Source of the DNA: Epiperipatus broadwayi
Taxonomy: Eukaryota; Onychophora; Udeonychophora; Euonychophora; Peripatidae
Assembly: GCA_028023455.1 (NCBI GenBank)
Contig: JAQFVV010012397.1
Coordinates: 3,986,888-4,050,887 of the forward strand
DNA: 64,000 bases
Direction of reading: 5' to 3'
Below the pieces are notes generated by a model. That model did no database searches, was not told the origin of the DNA, and saw only the letters and a program-made list of their open reading frames with translations. The position numbers were made by a program, and so were the translations under genes. This document shows positions 48,620-60,812 of the stretch, one piece after another; positions within the stretch are counted from its first letter, which is position 1; each line of letters starts with the position of its first letter.

Positions 48620-50180
48620 ATATATTGTATTGGATTAAATGAATAAAAGAGCATAACTATTCTCAGGATACTGAATTATCATCAAGCCCATGAAATGAGC
48701 AAGCCAAAAACTGTAACGAAATAAGTAAATAAATATAATGTAAATGAGAAAATCACATATAATCTAACTTGCAAACATTTATAATTTGTTATTGATGAGG
48801 ATGAGCACCATGCAAGCCAGATATTTATTGTACAGCACAGTGTATGCCATTGATCAATCCAGTTACATTGACCTTATGGCCAGTAGTATGTACATGTACA
48901 AAATATGAATGCTTTAAAGCTTACTATTAGAATTTAAAACAAGAGTAACACAAATAAATACAAATCCAAATGCAATATTTATCAATTATAGATTTTGTAT
49001 TAATTCACAAAATAAAACAGAAAACCAAATAAATTTAGAGATCAAAGACACCATGGTAAATGATAACAATAAGAATTTTATTATATAAAATATGCATTAT
49101 GATAACCGTAAATAATACATTAAATAAAATAAACATAAATACAGTAAATTAATAAATATACATTACTTATCGATTTTTCATAATAATTTGATAATTTTAA
49201 CAATAATATTTTATGTATTTTAAACAATTAAATTGATGAATTATTATGAATTAGCATTTCATAACTTTTTTATCAATATTTATTATTATATGATAATTTG
49301 AATAATTTTATATGCACCATTTACAATTTAAATAGGATTTTTGTATTGGATATATTTGTGAAACATAACAAGAGTTAATGCCTATAATCCGATTTACTAA
49401 TTAAATATTTTCATGTTGATCAATAATAATAAGAATAAATCATTTAACTAAAATCATCTTTATAATAGATTTGAATAATGCATTAATTGATATTTTTTAA
49501 ATCCGTTTTTATTATCAATATTAACTAAACGTGTTATTAAAATTACATTACAAAAAACGCATTAGGAAATTATTTTATTATATATTAACACCAATAATAT
49601 TACCTTTCATATTTGCATTGGATAGTATGATATTAAATAAAAATTGTTAATTGCTCCTATAATATTTTTTCATCTTTGGGCCCATAATATTTCCTCGAAG
49701 TTGATATAATAATAATAGTCGAATGGATTTATTATAGTAAAATTAGCTTTAAACGTCCAACTTTGTTTTTTAAGCAATATATATATATTTTGCTTCCTGG
49801 TTGATCAGAATTATTATAAATAACGATATCCATTAAGTTTGAAATGAGAAATTTATATCACAATACATATTCAGGTTAGTTTCCAATTCTGAAGAGAGAT
49901 ATTTATGAGCATTCCATTATTTCACATTAATTACTTCATCCAAACTTCTGGGAAATATTATTGAATATGAGGGAGTAAAACCCTCCCTCCAACGTATTTG
50001 TTTAGAAATTCATATTTTTTGTTTTGATCACAGCTCAGTTTTAAATGGAAGATTTGAAAATACACATTATTCAGTTCAATGTTCAGTATTCTTCTTCTCT
50101 ACTTTATCCCCAAATCGCGCTCTTTTAATAGGCAGACAATTTTTAATCACTTTTTTATTAGTTTTCCCGCCTTTAGTTTA
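48620..50180. other. AT-rich sequence; right half not CpG-depleted
   Basis: No gene recognised. From about 49490 to 50215 roughly 13 CpG occur (for example AAATCGCGCTC and TTTTCCCGCC), close to the expected number for this base composition, whereas most of the window is well below. Confidence 0.5.
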
Positions 50181-50186
50181 GCGTTG

Positions 50187-50536
50187 CTGATCCACCTGAT
50201 CACGCACATGTTAAAAAGATAAATAATCACCAATATACATATTTAATGCTAAACCAACAATCATCAGTTGATGCAGATTACTATCTCCACACATATATAC
50301 AATCAGTACTCAGCTTTATATTAAGATAGCCAATCTTCATACTTTAATGGACAGGCTTCAAACTACTCCAACCCACAACTCTTCAGACATCCATTTCATT
50401 GAAAATCTGATGATGGAACGTTCAAAGCCCACATTAGTGCCAAGGTTGTCATCCTACCAATGTTGATGTTAGTCATTCTGACCCCTCATGTACCAGAAAA
50501 TAATCCATTTACATACATATGCGAGGGATGGGCAGA
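50187..50536 (-). mobile_element. tRNA-like dispersed repeat, second long copy
   Basis: Reverse complement matches 6357 to about 6700 over nearly its whole length (GTCTGCCCATCCCTC start, CATCATCAGATTTTCAATG, AAGTATGAAGATTGGCTATC). The tRNA-like 3' end is missing at 50187. Confidence 0.7.
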
Positions 50537-50614
50537 CCTTTAACGCACTATGTTTCAATATGTAATTTAATACACTGTACAGGCTTACACACACCGCACA
50601 TATAATATAATATT

Positions 50615-50767
50615 TAAGGGATTCAAACTCAGACTTTCACATGACCCTTAACTCTCCATGCCATCTCATATTGCTGACCCATCTGATCACACACATATTG
50701 AAAAGATAAATAATCACCAATATATGTATTTCATGCTAAGCCAGCAATCTTCAGTTGGTCCAGATTA
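50615..50767 (-). mobile_element. tRNA-like dispersed repeat, 3' part
   Basis: On the minus strand: CAGATTGC-type start, then GATGGCATGGAGAGTTAAGG, GTCATGTGAAAGTC and TGAGTTTGAATCCC. This copy gives the best view of the tRNA-like end, with GGTTCGANNCC-type B box and a GGC...GAG-TTAAGG region that resembles the D arm of tRNA-Ser/Leu. Confidence 0.65.
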
Positions 50768-51377
50768 AATTTTTTATTAAGTATATTTTAAATAATTTTT
50801 TTACAATAACAATAATAATATAACTTTGGTTTTTTTATTTTTTTATCTCAAGTACTTTCCAACTTTAATATAAACTTTATAGTTTCAATATTATATATAT
50901 AATATCTTTAATCATCTGAAGTAATTTTAATGATTTATATAAAGACTCATTAAAGCTAATGATAACTTTAAAAATGAAATGCTAAAATATATTTAAAAAG
51001 GTGATCATTTTCACTGATGATGATCTAGGTTTATAGAACTATTTTGCTTACCACAAAATCTTAGTAAAAAAACTTCATGTATATATATATACCGATGTCA
51101 TTAAAACATTCAAGTGCATTCAGATAAAAGCTTTAATTATTTGACTTGAAAGCATTTAAAACCAATTTAAGCTTTTGTAAAGAAGAAATAAAACAAAAAA
51201 AAAATATTCAGAACACAAATTTAACAAATTAAGATAATTGTGTAGGTTTTGTTTTTTCCTGTCTTTATTTTTTTAAAATACTAAAAAACACACTTGTATA
51301 TTGATGTAACAGTGTATTTGCATAAATATGGCTATATATAAATATATATTTGTAGCCAATATATTGTAATGCTTAGA
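50768..51377. other. AT-rich sequence, no feature recognised
   Basis: Nothing supportable. It may include the 3' untranslated part of the LINE that begins to the right. Confidence 0.5.
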
Positions 51378-54300
51378 TTAACACGTTTCATCTATTTGTA
51401 TTCTCTCTATGTTGATGTGATGTGATATTTTTATCGAAGTCAGGAATCTGTTAGCTACCTTACTTTCTCTTTCCATTCGCCACCCTAAGTTGATCCCATA
51501 TTCTTCTCTATCCTGCTCTATCCCATTTCGATCTGCTCTAGCCCATTTTGACAGCATCATCTTTGTCCACTCCATGACTTTTATATCTAAATCTTCTTTG
51601 TCTTTTTCCAAGCCTAGCATAAAGATCAAGAACTCACTTTCTGTATAATTACTTTAGTTTATATTTATTCCCCCACAACTTTATTTGTACACTTTCTGCT
51701 TGTAGACATTTACATTCAATTAACAGATATCTAATATTTTCCATGCCTTCCTTATATAACTTGCAGCCTAAAGCACTCACATTTTCTCCATTTATGTGTA
51801 TATTCTCTTGTTACTAACGATCCTGTTTGAACTTTAAACAGTAAGCTACTTTTCTTGCTATATCATAAAATAACTCGCACCCAATATTCTGTTTACTTCT
51901 ATATATGTTAAGACTCTTTTTGCTCCTCATACTAGTTCTCCATCTCTCTAGCTCCTTATATTTTATTAATGCATCTATTTTTCTATCTCATTTTTTACTA
52001 CTATAGCACTTTACAATTCTCCTAAAACAATCACCCCACCTTTAAATATACTGGTACAGTCTTTTCCAAATCTTCTGCATACCATATTACCTTTCTCACC
52101 CATCTTGTTGCCTGTCCTTTACTTGTAGCCAATTAAATATTATTTTGGCTATTCACTTACTATCCATAAATTAATGTACCAAACATTTTCACTTTGCTTT
52201 TTGCATCTCTCATATGAAACATTGATCATCCCATTTCTCCTTAAATTCCCTTTTTTCCCATCCAGACATCTGCATCTAATGCATGTCTTCCTACTTCTCT
52301 TTTTCTAAGTAATCATATAAATATCCCTTTACTAACACATAATACATCAATACCATAAGTCTACCCTGCTACTGCCATCCCTTTCTATGCAATCTTTGCT
52401 ACATCATATTAATTATATAAAACTACTGTTAATTTCTTTACCAGTCTCTTTCTTTTCTTTGCTTCATTTATCAATTTTTTTCCTCAACCAAACAATTCCT
52501 TTAATTTTCCCCAAGAAAAATTCTTTCTCTTTTCTTACCCCAGCATTTATCATCATTCATATCTTCCCTACTTTCTGTACACAAGAAATATCAGAAAATA
52601 AAAGAAACTGATTATATATATATATATACTCCCTTGCTATCTATTAATGGTAGTTCTATCCCTCTTCCTACCTTTTTTTATTGCCCTCTCCATTTTTCTC
52701 AAATATAACAAAAACAAAATAAATAACATAGGGCATCTTTGCCTTAATCTCACCTCATTTTTAAGTCTATTTGATTCTATATTTTCTAATTGATATGTAT
52801 AATAATTATTTTAAGCTCTATTCATTCCCAAATTTACTAAATTTGCCCATAATCTATTTCTATTTCCTATATCATCTGTTTTCTCTATACATATAACTAC
52901 TATTTATAACTTCATACCTGTATCCCTATTCATATCTATAAGTTGTGTGACTACAAATAAACTATCTTCTACATGCCTATCCATTATGAAATCTCCTTGC
53001 ATTTCTTCCACAATATTATTTTCTTCCATCCATTTTGCAACTCTTTCAGCCACCAGATATGCAAAAACTTTATACAATACTGATGTTACTACTACTGGTC
53101 TAAAATTGTTTATTTTTCTATGGTCCTTACCTTTTCCTTTAAATAATAGTCACTCTCTTGTATTATTCCAGATCTCTGAAATTCTGTCTTTTGTGCTTTC
53201 TTATTAAAACATGATAATAGATTTCATTTTGACATATTTCCCAAATTTATTACAATCTCTGTTGCCCATCCATCTAAAGCTCTTGCCTTTTCACTTTTCA
53301 AATTCTTCCTTACTTCATTCAATTTATTTTCTAAAACTAATATTTTCATTGTATGTGTTTTTATGTTTGTTATTACTTTGTCCTTCACATCTACCATCTT
53401 ATCTATATCCTTATATACTTATTTATAATTGCCTCTAATTCCTCTCTAGAGTTACACTTTTTCTCCTCATCATTTAGTAATACTTTTTTCTCTCCCCTAG
53501 ATTCCTTTTTTAAAAATATTTCCAAAATGTTTTACTTCCATATCTTTTACTTTTATTAATATCCTCCAATAATTTACTATTTAATTTCATTCTCTCTATA
53601 TACTTATATATTTTTGCCAACTTTTTTTTAATTAAATAGTTTTTCCATTTAATATTTATATCTTTTCCATTTTCTTTGTTTTTAATAGAACCTTTATATT
53701 CTCTGCATGCTTCCCCCTTCTTTTATACTTTAATTAATTCTCACTTTTCTATTACTTTTATCCTTGTGAATATTCTTCCTAAAACTCTATTTGCCACTTT
53801 TTCTACTTCACCATACCAGTCCTTATATTTATCCCCAACAAACTCTTCCATAATTTATTTTTATTTTATATTCTTCTAACTTATTCTTATCATTCAGTTT
53901 CCATCCATATCCTTCACTATCCTTTCTATTTTTATTATTATTTTCCATCACATCACTAACCATTTCTGTTATAAAAAAAGTATGATCACTATTACATATT
54001 CTCTCTTCATTATTAAACACTTTACTTTTCCATATTTTATTCATTCTTTCTTTATCTACTACTACATATTCTATTGTGTGAAATATATTATTTCCAGACC
54101 ATGTGTATTGCCTCTCATAAATATTTGGCAATTTTTTGATGCTCAAATTCACTCCCTGCCAAATGTTTTTCAAAAGCATTCTATTCTTGTTATCCAAGTC
54201 ATCAATTTTTTCAGTATTCCCATTCATATCCTTTAAAAACATTATTTCCTTACCTTTTTTCAAAATTCTGTATATCCTTAAATAAGCAATTTATATGCTA

Positions 54301-54900
54301 CTGTTGCACTCTATTATAATTTGATTATCTCTATTGGCCATATCTTCCTATTCTTATCCTAAACCACAAATGTTCTTGATAATTTACAGTATTTAAATAT
54401 TTTTTTGACAAAATTTCTATACCACAACTTTCTGTTTCTTTTCTATTTATACCATGCCATAGCAAATTTTCCAGTGTAGGTTCTTCTTTTTCTCTTAGAT
54501 GTCTTTCCATTATTGCTAATACTTCAAGACTTCATTTTTTACTGTTTTGTTTAATTCCAACTATGTTTCTGGTCTCCTACCACTTTGCGTATTCAAATAT
54601 CTAATTTTAATAACTTCTTTTTTTCTTACTATCCTTTTATAAATTTTTTTGTCTTTTTCATTTCTATTTTATTTGTAAATAGTTTCTTTATTATTAGTTT
54701 TACAGACCAATTCCCTCTTCACATCTACATTTATATCTGGATCAGTTACCCCTTGTTTATGCCTTCCATCCCATCTATCCTTAATCTTCTTTTTGATAAT
54801 ACTGTCATTTAAAACCATACTCCACCTCTTTATAAGTTTCTTGAACTATAATAATTTTCATAAATCAAACCTCCTAATGCTTCATTATTTGTTTTGCTAA
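51378..54900 (-). pseudogene. Decayed LINE (non-LTR retrotransposon) with endonuclease and RT
   Basis: The strand is strongly purine-rich in the sense direction, unlike the neighbours. From the 5' end (right), frames give LNTQSGRRPE, VLAIMERHLREKEEPTLENL and WHGINRKE...CGIEIL (about 54590-54400), the start of an apurinic endonuclease domain. A 144-codon open stretch (53829-54263) continues it: DMNGN, ERQYTW, TIEYVVVDKERMN and the terminal SDHTFFI box. The usual GD-N catalytic site reads KDMNG, one change from consensus. RT follows, with EVRLRQRCPMLFI at about 52730-52775 in place of GVRQGCPLSP. The YADD region (about 52620) is overwritten by a (TA)n expansion, and downstream WMGKKGNLRRNGMINVS matches a LINE C-terminal part. 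The last open stretch (51378-51629) ends the reading frame. Many stops make it inactive. Clade not determined. Confidence 0.8.
53829..54263 (-). pseudogene. LINE endonuclease domain, longest open stretch
   Basis: A 144-residue open segment inside the 51.4-54.9 kb LINE. Visible boxes in order: DMNGN near residue 12, NKNRMLLKNIW, LPNIYERQYTWSG near 45-57, IEYVVVDKERM near 64-75 and SDHTFFI near 92-99, then KLNDKNKLEEYK, the usual linker towards RT. Asn and the SDH His/Asp are kept, the leading Gly-Asp is altered to Lys-Asp. It is the best-preserved coding remnant in the window, but it is part of a dead element. Confidence 0.8.
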
Positions 54901-55230
54901 ATGCAACCCATCTTTACTGTATAACTTCCTGTTACTAATAAAAAAAATCCCACATAAATTATATGGCTCCACATGGGTTTAAGTATCAGAAAATAAACCA
55001 ACACTTGTATATTTAAAACAATATTTATTTAATATAATAATATAACCATTATATAACCCCATTTGTAATGCTGGGCTAGATTACAGAAAACAAGACCTGA
55101 TCATTCTTAAGACAGCTGTTTGAAATCTGATTGGCTGTCTGAGAGACATCTGTAGATGCATGTGAAAGACTAGCAACCTTTCAATTATTACTAATTTAAT
55201 AACAACATGCGATTTAGACAAATGTTATAA
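54901..55230. other. AT-rich sequence, no feature recognised
   Basis: Nothing beyond the decayed 5' end of the LINE. Confidence 0.5.
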
Positions 55231-55630
55231 ACAAAATAACAAATCATGTAATAATAATTTATTTACAAATGTACTTCTTAATTGTAATAATGTTTCTATA
55301 CTCTACCATTCTAAATATTAATGTAAAATAATACTCATACAGAGTTTAAATATAAAATTTTAATAATATTTATTGTGCCTATACATCAGTCATTGTTGAA
55401 TTTCTTGCTGTGCATCCACACTTTTAAGGTGTAGGTTCATTTGCTTTATCTGATTTTAATTTTTGTTTATTTTAAAATTCAACAATGATGAACATATAGG
55501 TACAATAGATATTGTTAAAATTTTACATTTAAACTTTGTATGGATATTATTTTACATTTATTAATTGATGTATAATTTATTTTTTTAAACAAAATTAACA
55601 AATCATGTAACAGTAATTTATTTACAAACT
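55231..55630. repeat. Fold-back element with flanking direct repeats
   Basis: Arms at 55319-55402 and 55475-55559 are inverted copies (TTTTACATTTAAACTTTGTATG with its diverged complement on the left) around a 72 bp loop. Outside them, similar 43 bp direct repeats lie at 55231-55273 and 55588-55630 (both ACAAATCATGTAA, then TAATTTATTTACAAA). No coding content. Confidence 0.65.
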
Positions 55631-56117
55631 ATAATCATTAATTTATATACAATTTATTTTTTTAGCAACATCCTTTAATCTTTATACATCATAGTATTAA
55701 TATATTCATAGATAATATAACACTTGCTGTATCTTTAATTCTGACTTCAGTAAACTTAAATATGATTTTACACATGTATAAATCTATAAATATAAATATT
55801 TTTTGACTCACATGTCTCCTAATATTTATGCATACATATATTCTATATGGGATAGAGATCAATGTTATCTTTATCACAATAATCATAATAGTCTTTTTAA
55901 ATTCTAATCCTAAAACATAACCCTTATATAATAATGACTATAAAAGGATGACCTTTTAGTCCTAGTTCTAATTGAATAAACCTTCTATACAATAATTATA
56001 GGGAATGGTCTTTTAGTTCTAAACTTAATTTAATACAACTATAATTTATACAATGATGACTTGCTATGAAATCAATCCTTAACTCATTAAATGGATGTGA
56101 ACATATGTAAACTATAA

Positions 56118-56120
<3 letters not shown>
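55631..56120. other. AT-rich sequence, no feature recognised
   Basis: Nothing supportable apart from a weak internal repetition of CCTTTTAGTCCTA / TCTTTTAGTTCTA near 55950-56020. Confidence 0.5.

Positions 56121-56191
<71 letters not shown>
56121..56191. repeat. (TA)n microsatellite at the head of a 2.1 kb repeat
   Basis: About 71 bases of uninterrupted TA. A shorter TA run (58319-58337) lies at the other end of the element, so the repeat sits inside a TA tract. Confidence 0.95.
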
Positions 56192-56194
<3 letters not shown>

Positions 56195-58318
56195 AACGAC
56201 CACAGACAATGTTACATTATTTTTTATTATTATTAAACATTAAAATAAAAAGTTCGCATTAAAAATTTTTTTTTTAAGACAGAAAAATTGAAAATAAATT
56301 CTACCTTAAACTCGTATATATATAAAAGGCACAGATGAGAAAAATTATTAAAATAAAACTTTACTAAAGAAAAAGTATTTTAAAACTAAATTTTAAAAAG
56401 ATTTGGAGATAAAATTATATCTTTAAATTTATCTTTAATTATATCTTTGGATTTGGAAAACAGGTTAATTAATGTTATGGAAATGATTATTTTAATTAGT
56501 CCAAGTGAATAAGCCCTTGGGCATTTAAATGTATAAATATTGGTCAGATAGGAAAACAATAGGAACAGAATGGCCAATGAAAGAAATCCATCAGGGAAAT
56601 TGGACCTCAATGGAAGGATCATCATCAACGATGACGTAATGTCCATTGGATCCTAAAGTTATGTATAAAAGAAAAAATTTGGAAATAAAAAGTGATTTGG
56701 TTTAATTAATTAGAGGGAGTTATTACGATGTGACTATATGTGTTAGTGTGGAGTTGAAGGAGAAGGGATTGAAAAGACGCACTCTTCAATCCCTTCAGTT
56801 TTGTTAAAAAAAAAAGAGAAATGACATCGTTTTTTTTTTCTACATTAAGGACCAACTAAACTAAAAGACCTTCAGATAAATAAATAAAAAACAATGGCTA
56901 ACTCAACCAATCTTTTTAGGACAGCATGGAAATTCATGTTCAAATGGCAAGCAACAGATAAAGATGAACTGTTTTAAACTGTAAGAACTTTATAATTAAT
57001 GAACATTAAATTAAAAACTTTCCGTATTTAAAATAATTAAAAAATAGAATCCTATCTGACCAACGTTATTTATTAATTAGTTATAATTTTATTTTATGTA
57101 TTTCTTTTGTAAAATCATTTCCATTTATTTATTTATTTATTTGTTCTTTAAGTTTTATTATGATTTCTGTTTTTCATTAAACTAGTTATATAAATATTAA
57201 ACTTAAGTCGGGCATGAATGGCTGTATAGATTTGTAAAGTTATATTAGGGGAGGGTAATCTTTGGTTATTCATTTTGTAGTTGAATTAGGTCAATGGATT
57301 GGATATATTGGTGTAATTAGTAGATGTAGTACGAGATTCGCTATGGGCAGAATTGCTATTATATGCCGCACACTTCCGTTTTGCCTATGGAAGGGATTAT
57401 AAGACATAGAACGCTGTTCCTTTTGATGGAGTTTTTTTTATTGCTCTTCTTGTCTGATAGATGTAATATTCCTGTCTGACGAGAAGCAGTTTCTTCTCTT
57501 AACCTAATTGTGTTGCTGTATTCATATTACATTGAACACATCGATATATCAGATGGACTGAAGTTTGGTTTGACTGCGAACCTTTGGCCTAAGGTTAAAC
57601 AAGGATTGAATATTTTCTTTTCAAATGCAAATCTATGTAGTCTATTCATACTCGACACTCTAAATAAAGATGCATTATACTGATACCTTATGGTGAGTAT
57701 CTAAAATGTATTTATTCAGATGTCTTTTAAGTTATTGGTGTTAATGCAAGCATCTTATGGTGAATGCTATGGGATTACTTATAAATTTCCCTCTGCAATT
57801 GATGGTATCAATGATTTTGTATTTTGATCGTTTATGTTTATTTTGAAATGTTTTTGACCGTGAAATCTATGTAACCGATCTATACTCAACATTTTTAAAC
57901 AAATCTGTGCGAACTAATAATAGTATAAAATTAAAAATGTAAATTAAAAATCTAAAATAAAAGTAAAAATAATGTTAAATGTTAAAGTAAATATATTAAA
58001 ATAATAATGTTAAATCTTATATATATATGTACGTAAATAAATTTTTGTATGTTAATTACTGGCAGTGGCTTATTTTATTTATTTTTTTAATATTGAAATA
58101 TAATTAGATAAGATATTGTATTATTAAATCTCTGCTACTCCCTGAGTTAGTGACTTGGGCTAATGACCGGATATCAAAATATATAAATAAAATTAAAAAA
58201 AATTTTTTTTTTTTTGTGACTTACGTATCTGCCTACTTTATACATTTTCTAGGTTCAAATGCCTAGATGGCGCCTTGTAGTGCAGATAACGGTAAGCTCT
58301 ATTCTCCGGATCGTTACA
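56192..58318 (+). mobile_element. 2.1 kb repeat, copy C (best preserved)
   Basis: The ends are TGTAACGACC and GGATCGTTACA, an inverted match of eight bases starting TG and ending CA. ATAT lies on both sides, compatible with a 4 bp target duplication inside TA repeat. TG...CA ends, short inverted termini and a TATATATAAAAGG box about 120 bp in (near 56313) suggest a solo LTR of a Gypsy-type retrotransposon. A non-autonomous DNA transposon is the alternative. No internal coding region, primer-binding site or polypurine tract can be assigned. CpG in the ends survives here but has become TpG/CpA in copies A, B and D, so this is probably the youngest copy. The ORF fragments do not agree between copies. 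Confidence 0.75.
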
Positions 58319-58337
58319 ATATATATATATATATATA

Positions 58338-60560
58338 ATATCCAATTTTCAGTAATCAAATGTAAGTTTAACTGCAAATAAATGAGACTAATAGAAATAA
58401 TTACTCATTAACTATGATTATTTAAAACCTAGGCAATTTATATGCACATTGTATTTACATGATTATCATTATTTCTTTAGCATTTCCTCTTAAATTAATA
58501 ATTTATATAAAGTTCATAAGCTTAAAATATATTTGTGATATATAATAATTTTTTTTAAAAAACAACAACAAATAATTTATATTACAAATAGTGGAATGAA
58601 TTTCCTTCCTTTATTTTTTTTTTAAACTGAGTTTCTTTCAAAAAAAATCTAGTTAACAAACATTAATTACAAATTCAAATTAGTTAAAATAAAATTCAAA
58701 CAGTTTTTAAAAATACAACTACTAAAACAAAACAATTGTTATATACTTCTTTCTAACAAATATAAAAATAGTTTGTTTATGGAGATTATATGCTTCCACG
58801 AGTTCCATCTATGCTATTTTAAAGTATGGTTCTGCATTTTTTCCAGAATTATTTGAAGTTGTCCAAATATTAAATGTTCAGCCTAGATTAGCTAACTGTT
58901 GGTAATCTTCTTCCTTTTTATTCACAAACTATAGTAAGGTCCAGTTTGATTTGAATGAACTAATATCTCATTCTGCTTGATTTAGAAAAGAAAAGCTGAT
59001 TATATCTAAAAACTTAATTCCTTCTTGAACCTTGTTTCAGTTCTTTTTTTTTTTTTTTAAAAAAAAAATCAAATGTATATATCACTTTGATTGCTTGAAT
59101 AAAAAAAAATTATATTGATCATCTCAATGTATATATATAATCATTAAAACCAGTCAACACTTAGACAACACCAGTACTAATAAAAGTCAACAATCTCAAA
59201 TTGTTGTCAAGGCAACATTCTTTTAATAATAAATGTGAAAGTATATTGGTTTCATATATAAACAAATATATTACTAGGTAAACTCAGTGTGCTTCGAGTT
59301 TAGACAAATACTGAACATTTAAAACGTATATAGAATTGCAGGATTTTGATTCTAGAACCTCCCTTTAAAATATATTAGTTATACTGCAGCCAACTAGATT
59401 TAAAACTCTGCATTTTGTTTTAATTTTTCAATAGTTGGTTAGAAATAAAAGCTTGCAAATTTAATTTGTGATACTTGCTGTATATAAAAGCTTTATTCCA
59501 TAAGTTTTGACATTTGTATATTATATCATAAGTAGATATACAGTAGTCTCTTTATTCCATAATTCCGATATCCATGGTTTCAAATAGAATTCAAAAATAT
59601 ATTAAATAAAAAAATAAATTTTAATTTTCTACAGACTGGCTTACATAGAAATACACAAAGAAAAAAAACATAAAAAACAAAACAAAACATATCATATTAG
59701 TTTAAACATTTTGGTTAAATCAAGATTTTAAACAGAAAGAAAAGTTATTAACTGAGTTCTTATATGCATATAATTAGGATTATTATTGATATTGGGATTG
59801 TCTAAGTGCTGATTGGTTTTAATGATTGCTTATAAACACATTTAGCCTTGACCATTATTACACTTATTATTTAAGTAATACTTTGGGTGCAATTTGGAAA
59901 TTATAATTGCATGAGTCAGCATTTAACTATTCTTAAATATTTTACAATTTTGTAAATTTGATGATATAATTATATTTATGACTTCCCAGGTAGAAAATCA
60001 TTTTGTTATCAATCCTAATTAATACTATTATATATTTTTTTTCATTTCAACATAAATTTTTTTATAGTTATTTGATTTTTAAATAAAAAAATAAAATGAG
60101 ATAAGATTTTTAGGTTTTAGCTATTTCTACTTTTTTTTTTTTTGCATAAAGAAAATGAAAGATTTCATCAGTTTTTAAAAAATATTTTTTATAAAAAAGA
60201 TGTACTAATTGCTAATTATAGATTGTTTTATTAATTATTTTTGATCAATTTTTTTTTGCATTTTTTAAATTGTATTATAGGTATGTATAAATTTGGACTT
60301 GTAGATATAAATATTGAAAGTTTAATGAGATTTTCTATACTTTTCTAGATAGGTTAAGACTATGATATAAGTAAACAAGAAACCAATTAAAATCTAGCAA
60401 TGTAAAACAAAATCATGTCATCTGGTAATCGTAATTAATTATCTGATCTACATATCACTTTTTAGTTTGCATTGTCAGTTTTTAATTGATTGCATGTTTG
60501 ATTACATGAAGCTGAAAAATATTCGAAAAAATGTCATTAAACTTTCAATATATGTATATA
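58338..60560. other. AT-rich sequence, no feature recognised
   Basis: About 2.2 kb with homopolymer runs only (T14/A9 near 59046-59068). Confidence 0.6.
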
Positions 60561-60566
60561 TATATA

Positions 60567-60812
60567 TGAATTTACAGTATTATTTATTGGAGCTTTTATG
60601 TAATAAAATGTAATAACTAAATAGCCGATGTTTCAGTACAATAACAAGTACTTTCCTCAGAGCTTCTTCTTTCTCAAATCATAAGAATCTGTGTGGTAAG
60701 ATTTGAGAAAGAAGAAGCTCTGACAAAAGTACTTGTTATTGTACCGAACATCAGTTATTTAGCTGTTATATTTTTATTACATGGAAGCTCCTGGAAATAA
60801 TACTATGAATTC
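60567..60812. mobile_element. Family 3 palindrome with hammerhead-like cores
   Basis: Arms at 60567-60680 and 60700-60812 are reverse complements at about 85-90% around a 19 bp loop. Each arm holds a hammerhead-like core in opposite orientation. The right outer end and flank (to about 60836) match 5246-5305. (TA)n lies on both sides. No coding sequence. Confidence 0.75.
60623..60664 (-). ncRNA. Hammerhead-like core, family 3 left arm
   Basis: Minus strand: AGCT, CTGAGGA, a five-pair stem II (AGTAC with GTACT around TTGTTATT), GAAAC, ATC, then GGCT, which pairs with AGCT. Stem III is almost absent, so the assignment is weaker than for families 1 and 2. Confidence 0.45.

Noticed and set aside
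52387-54236. Several plus-strand open frames rich in Phe, Ser and Leu
   Set aside because: They are antisense shadows of the purine-rich LINE coding strand.
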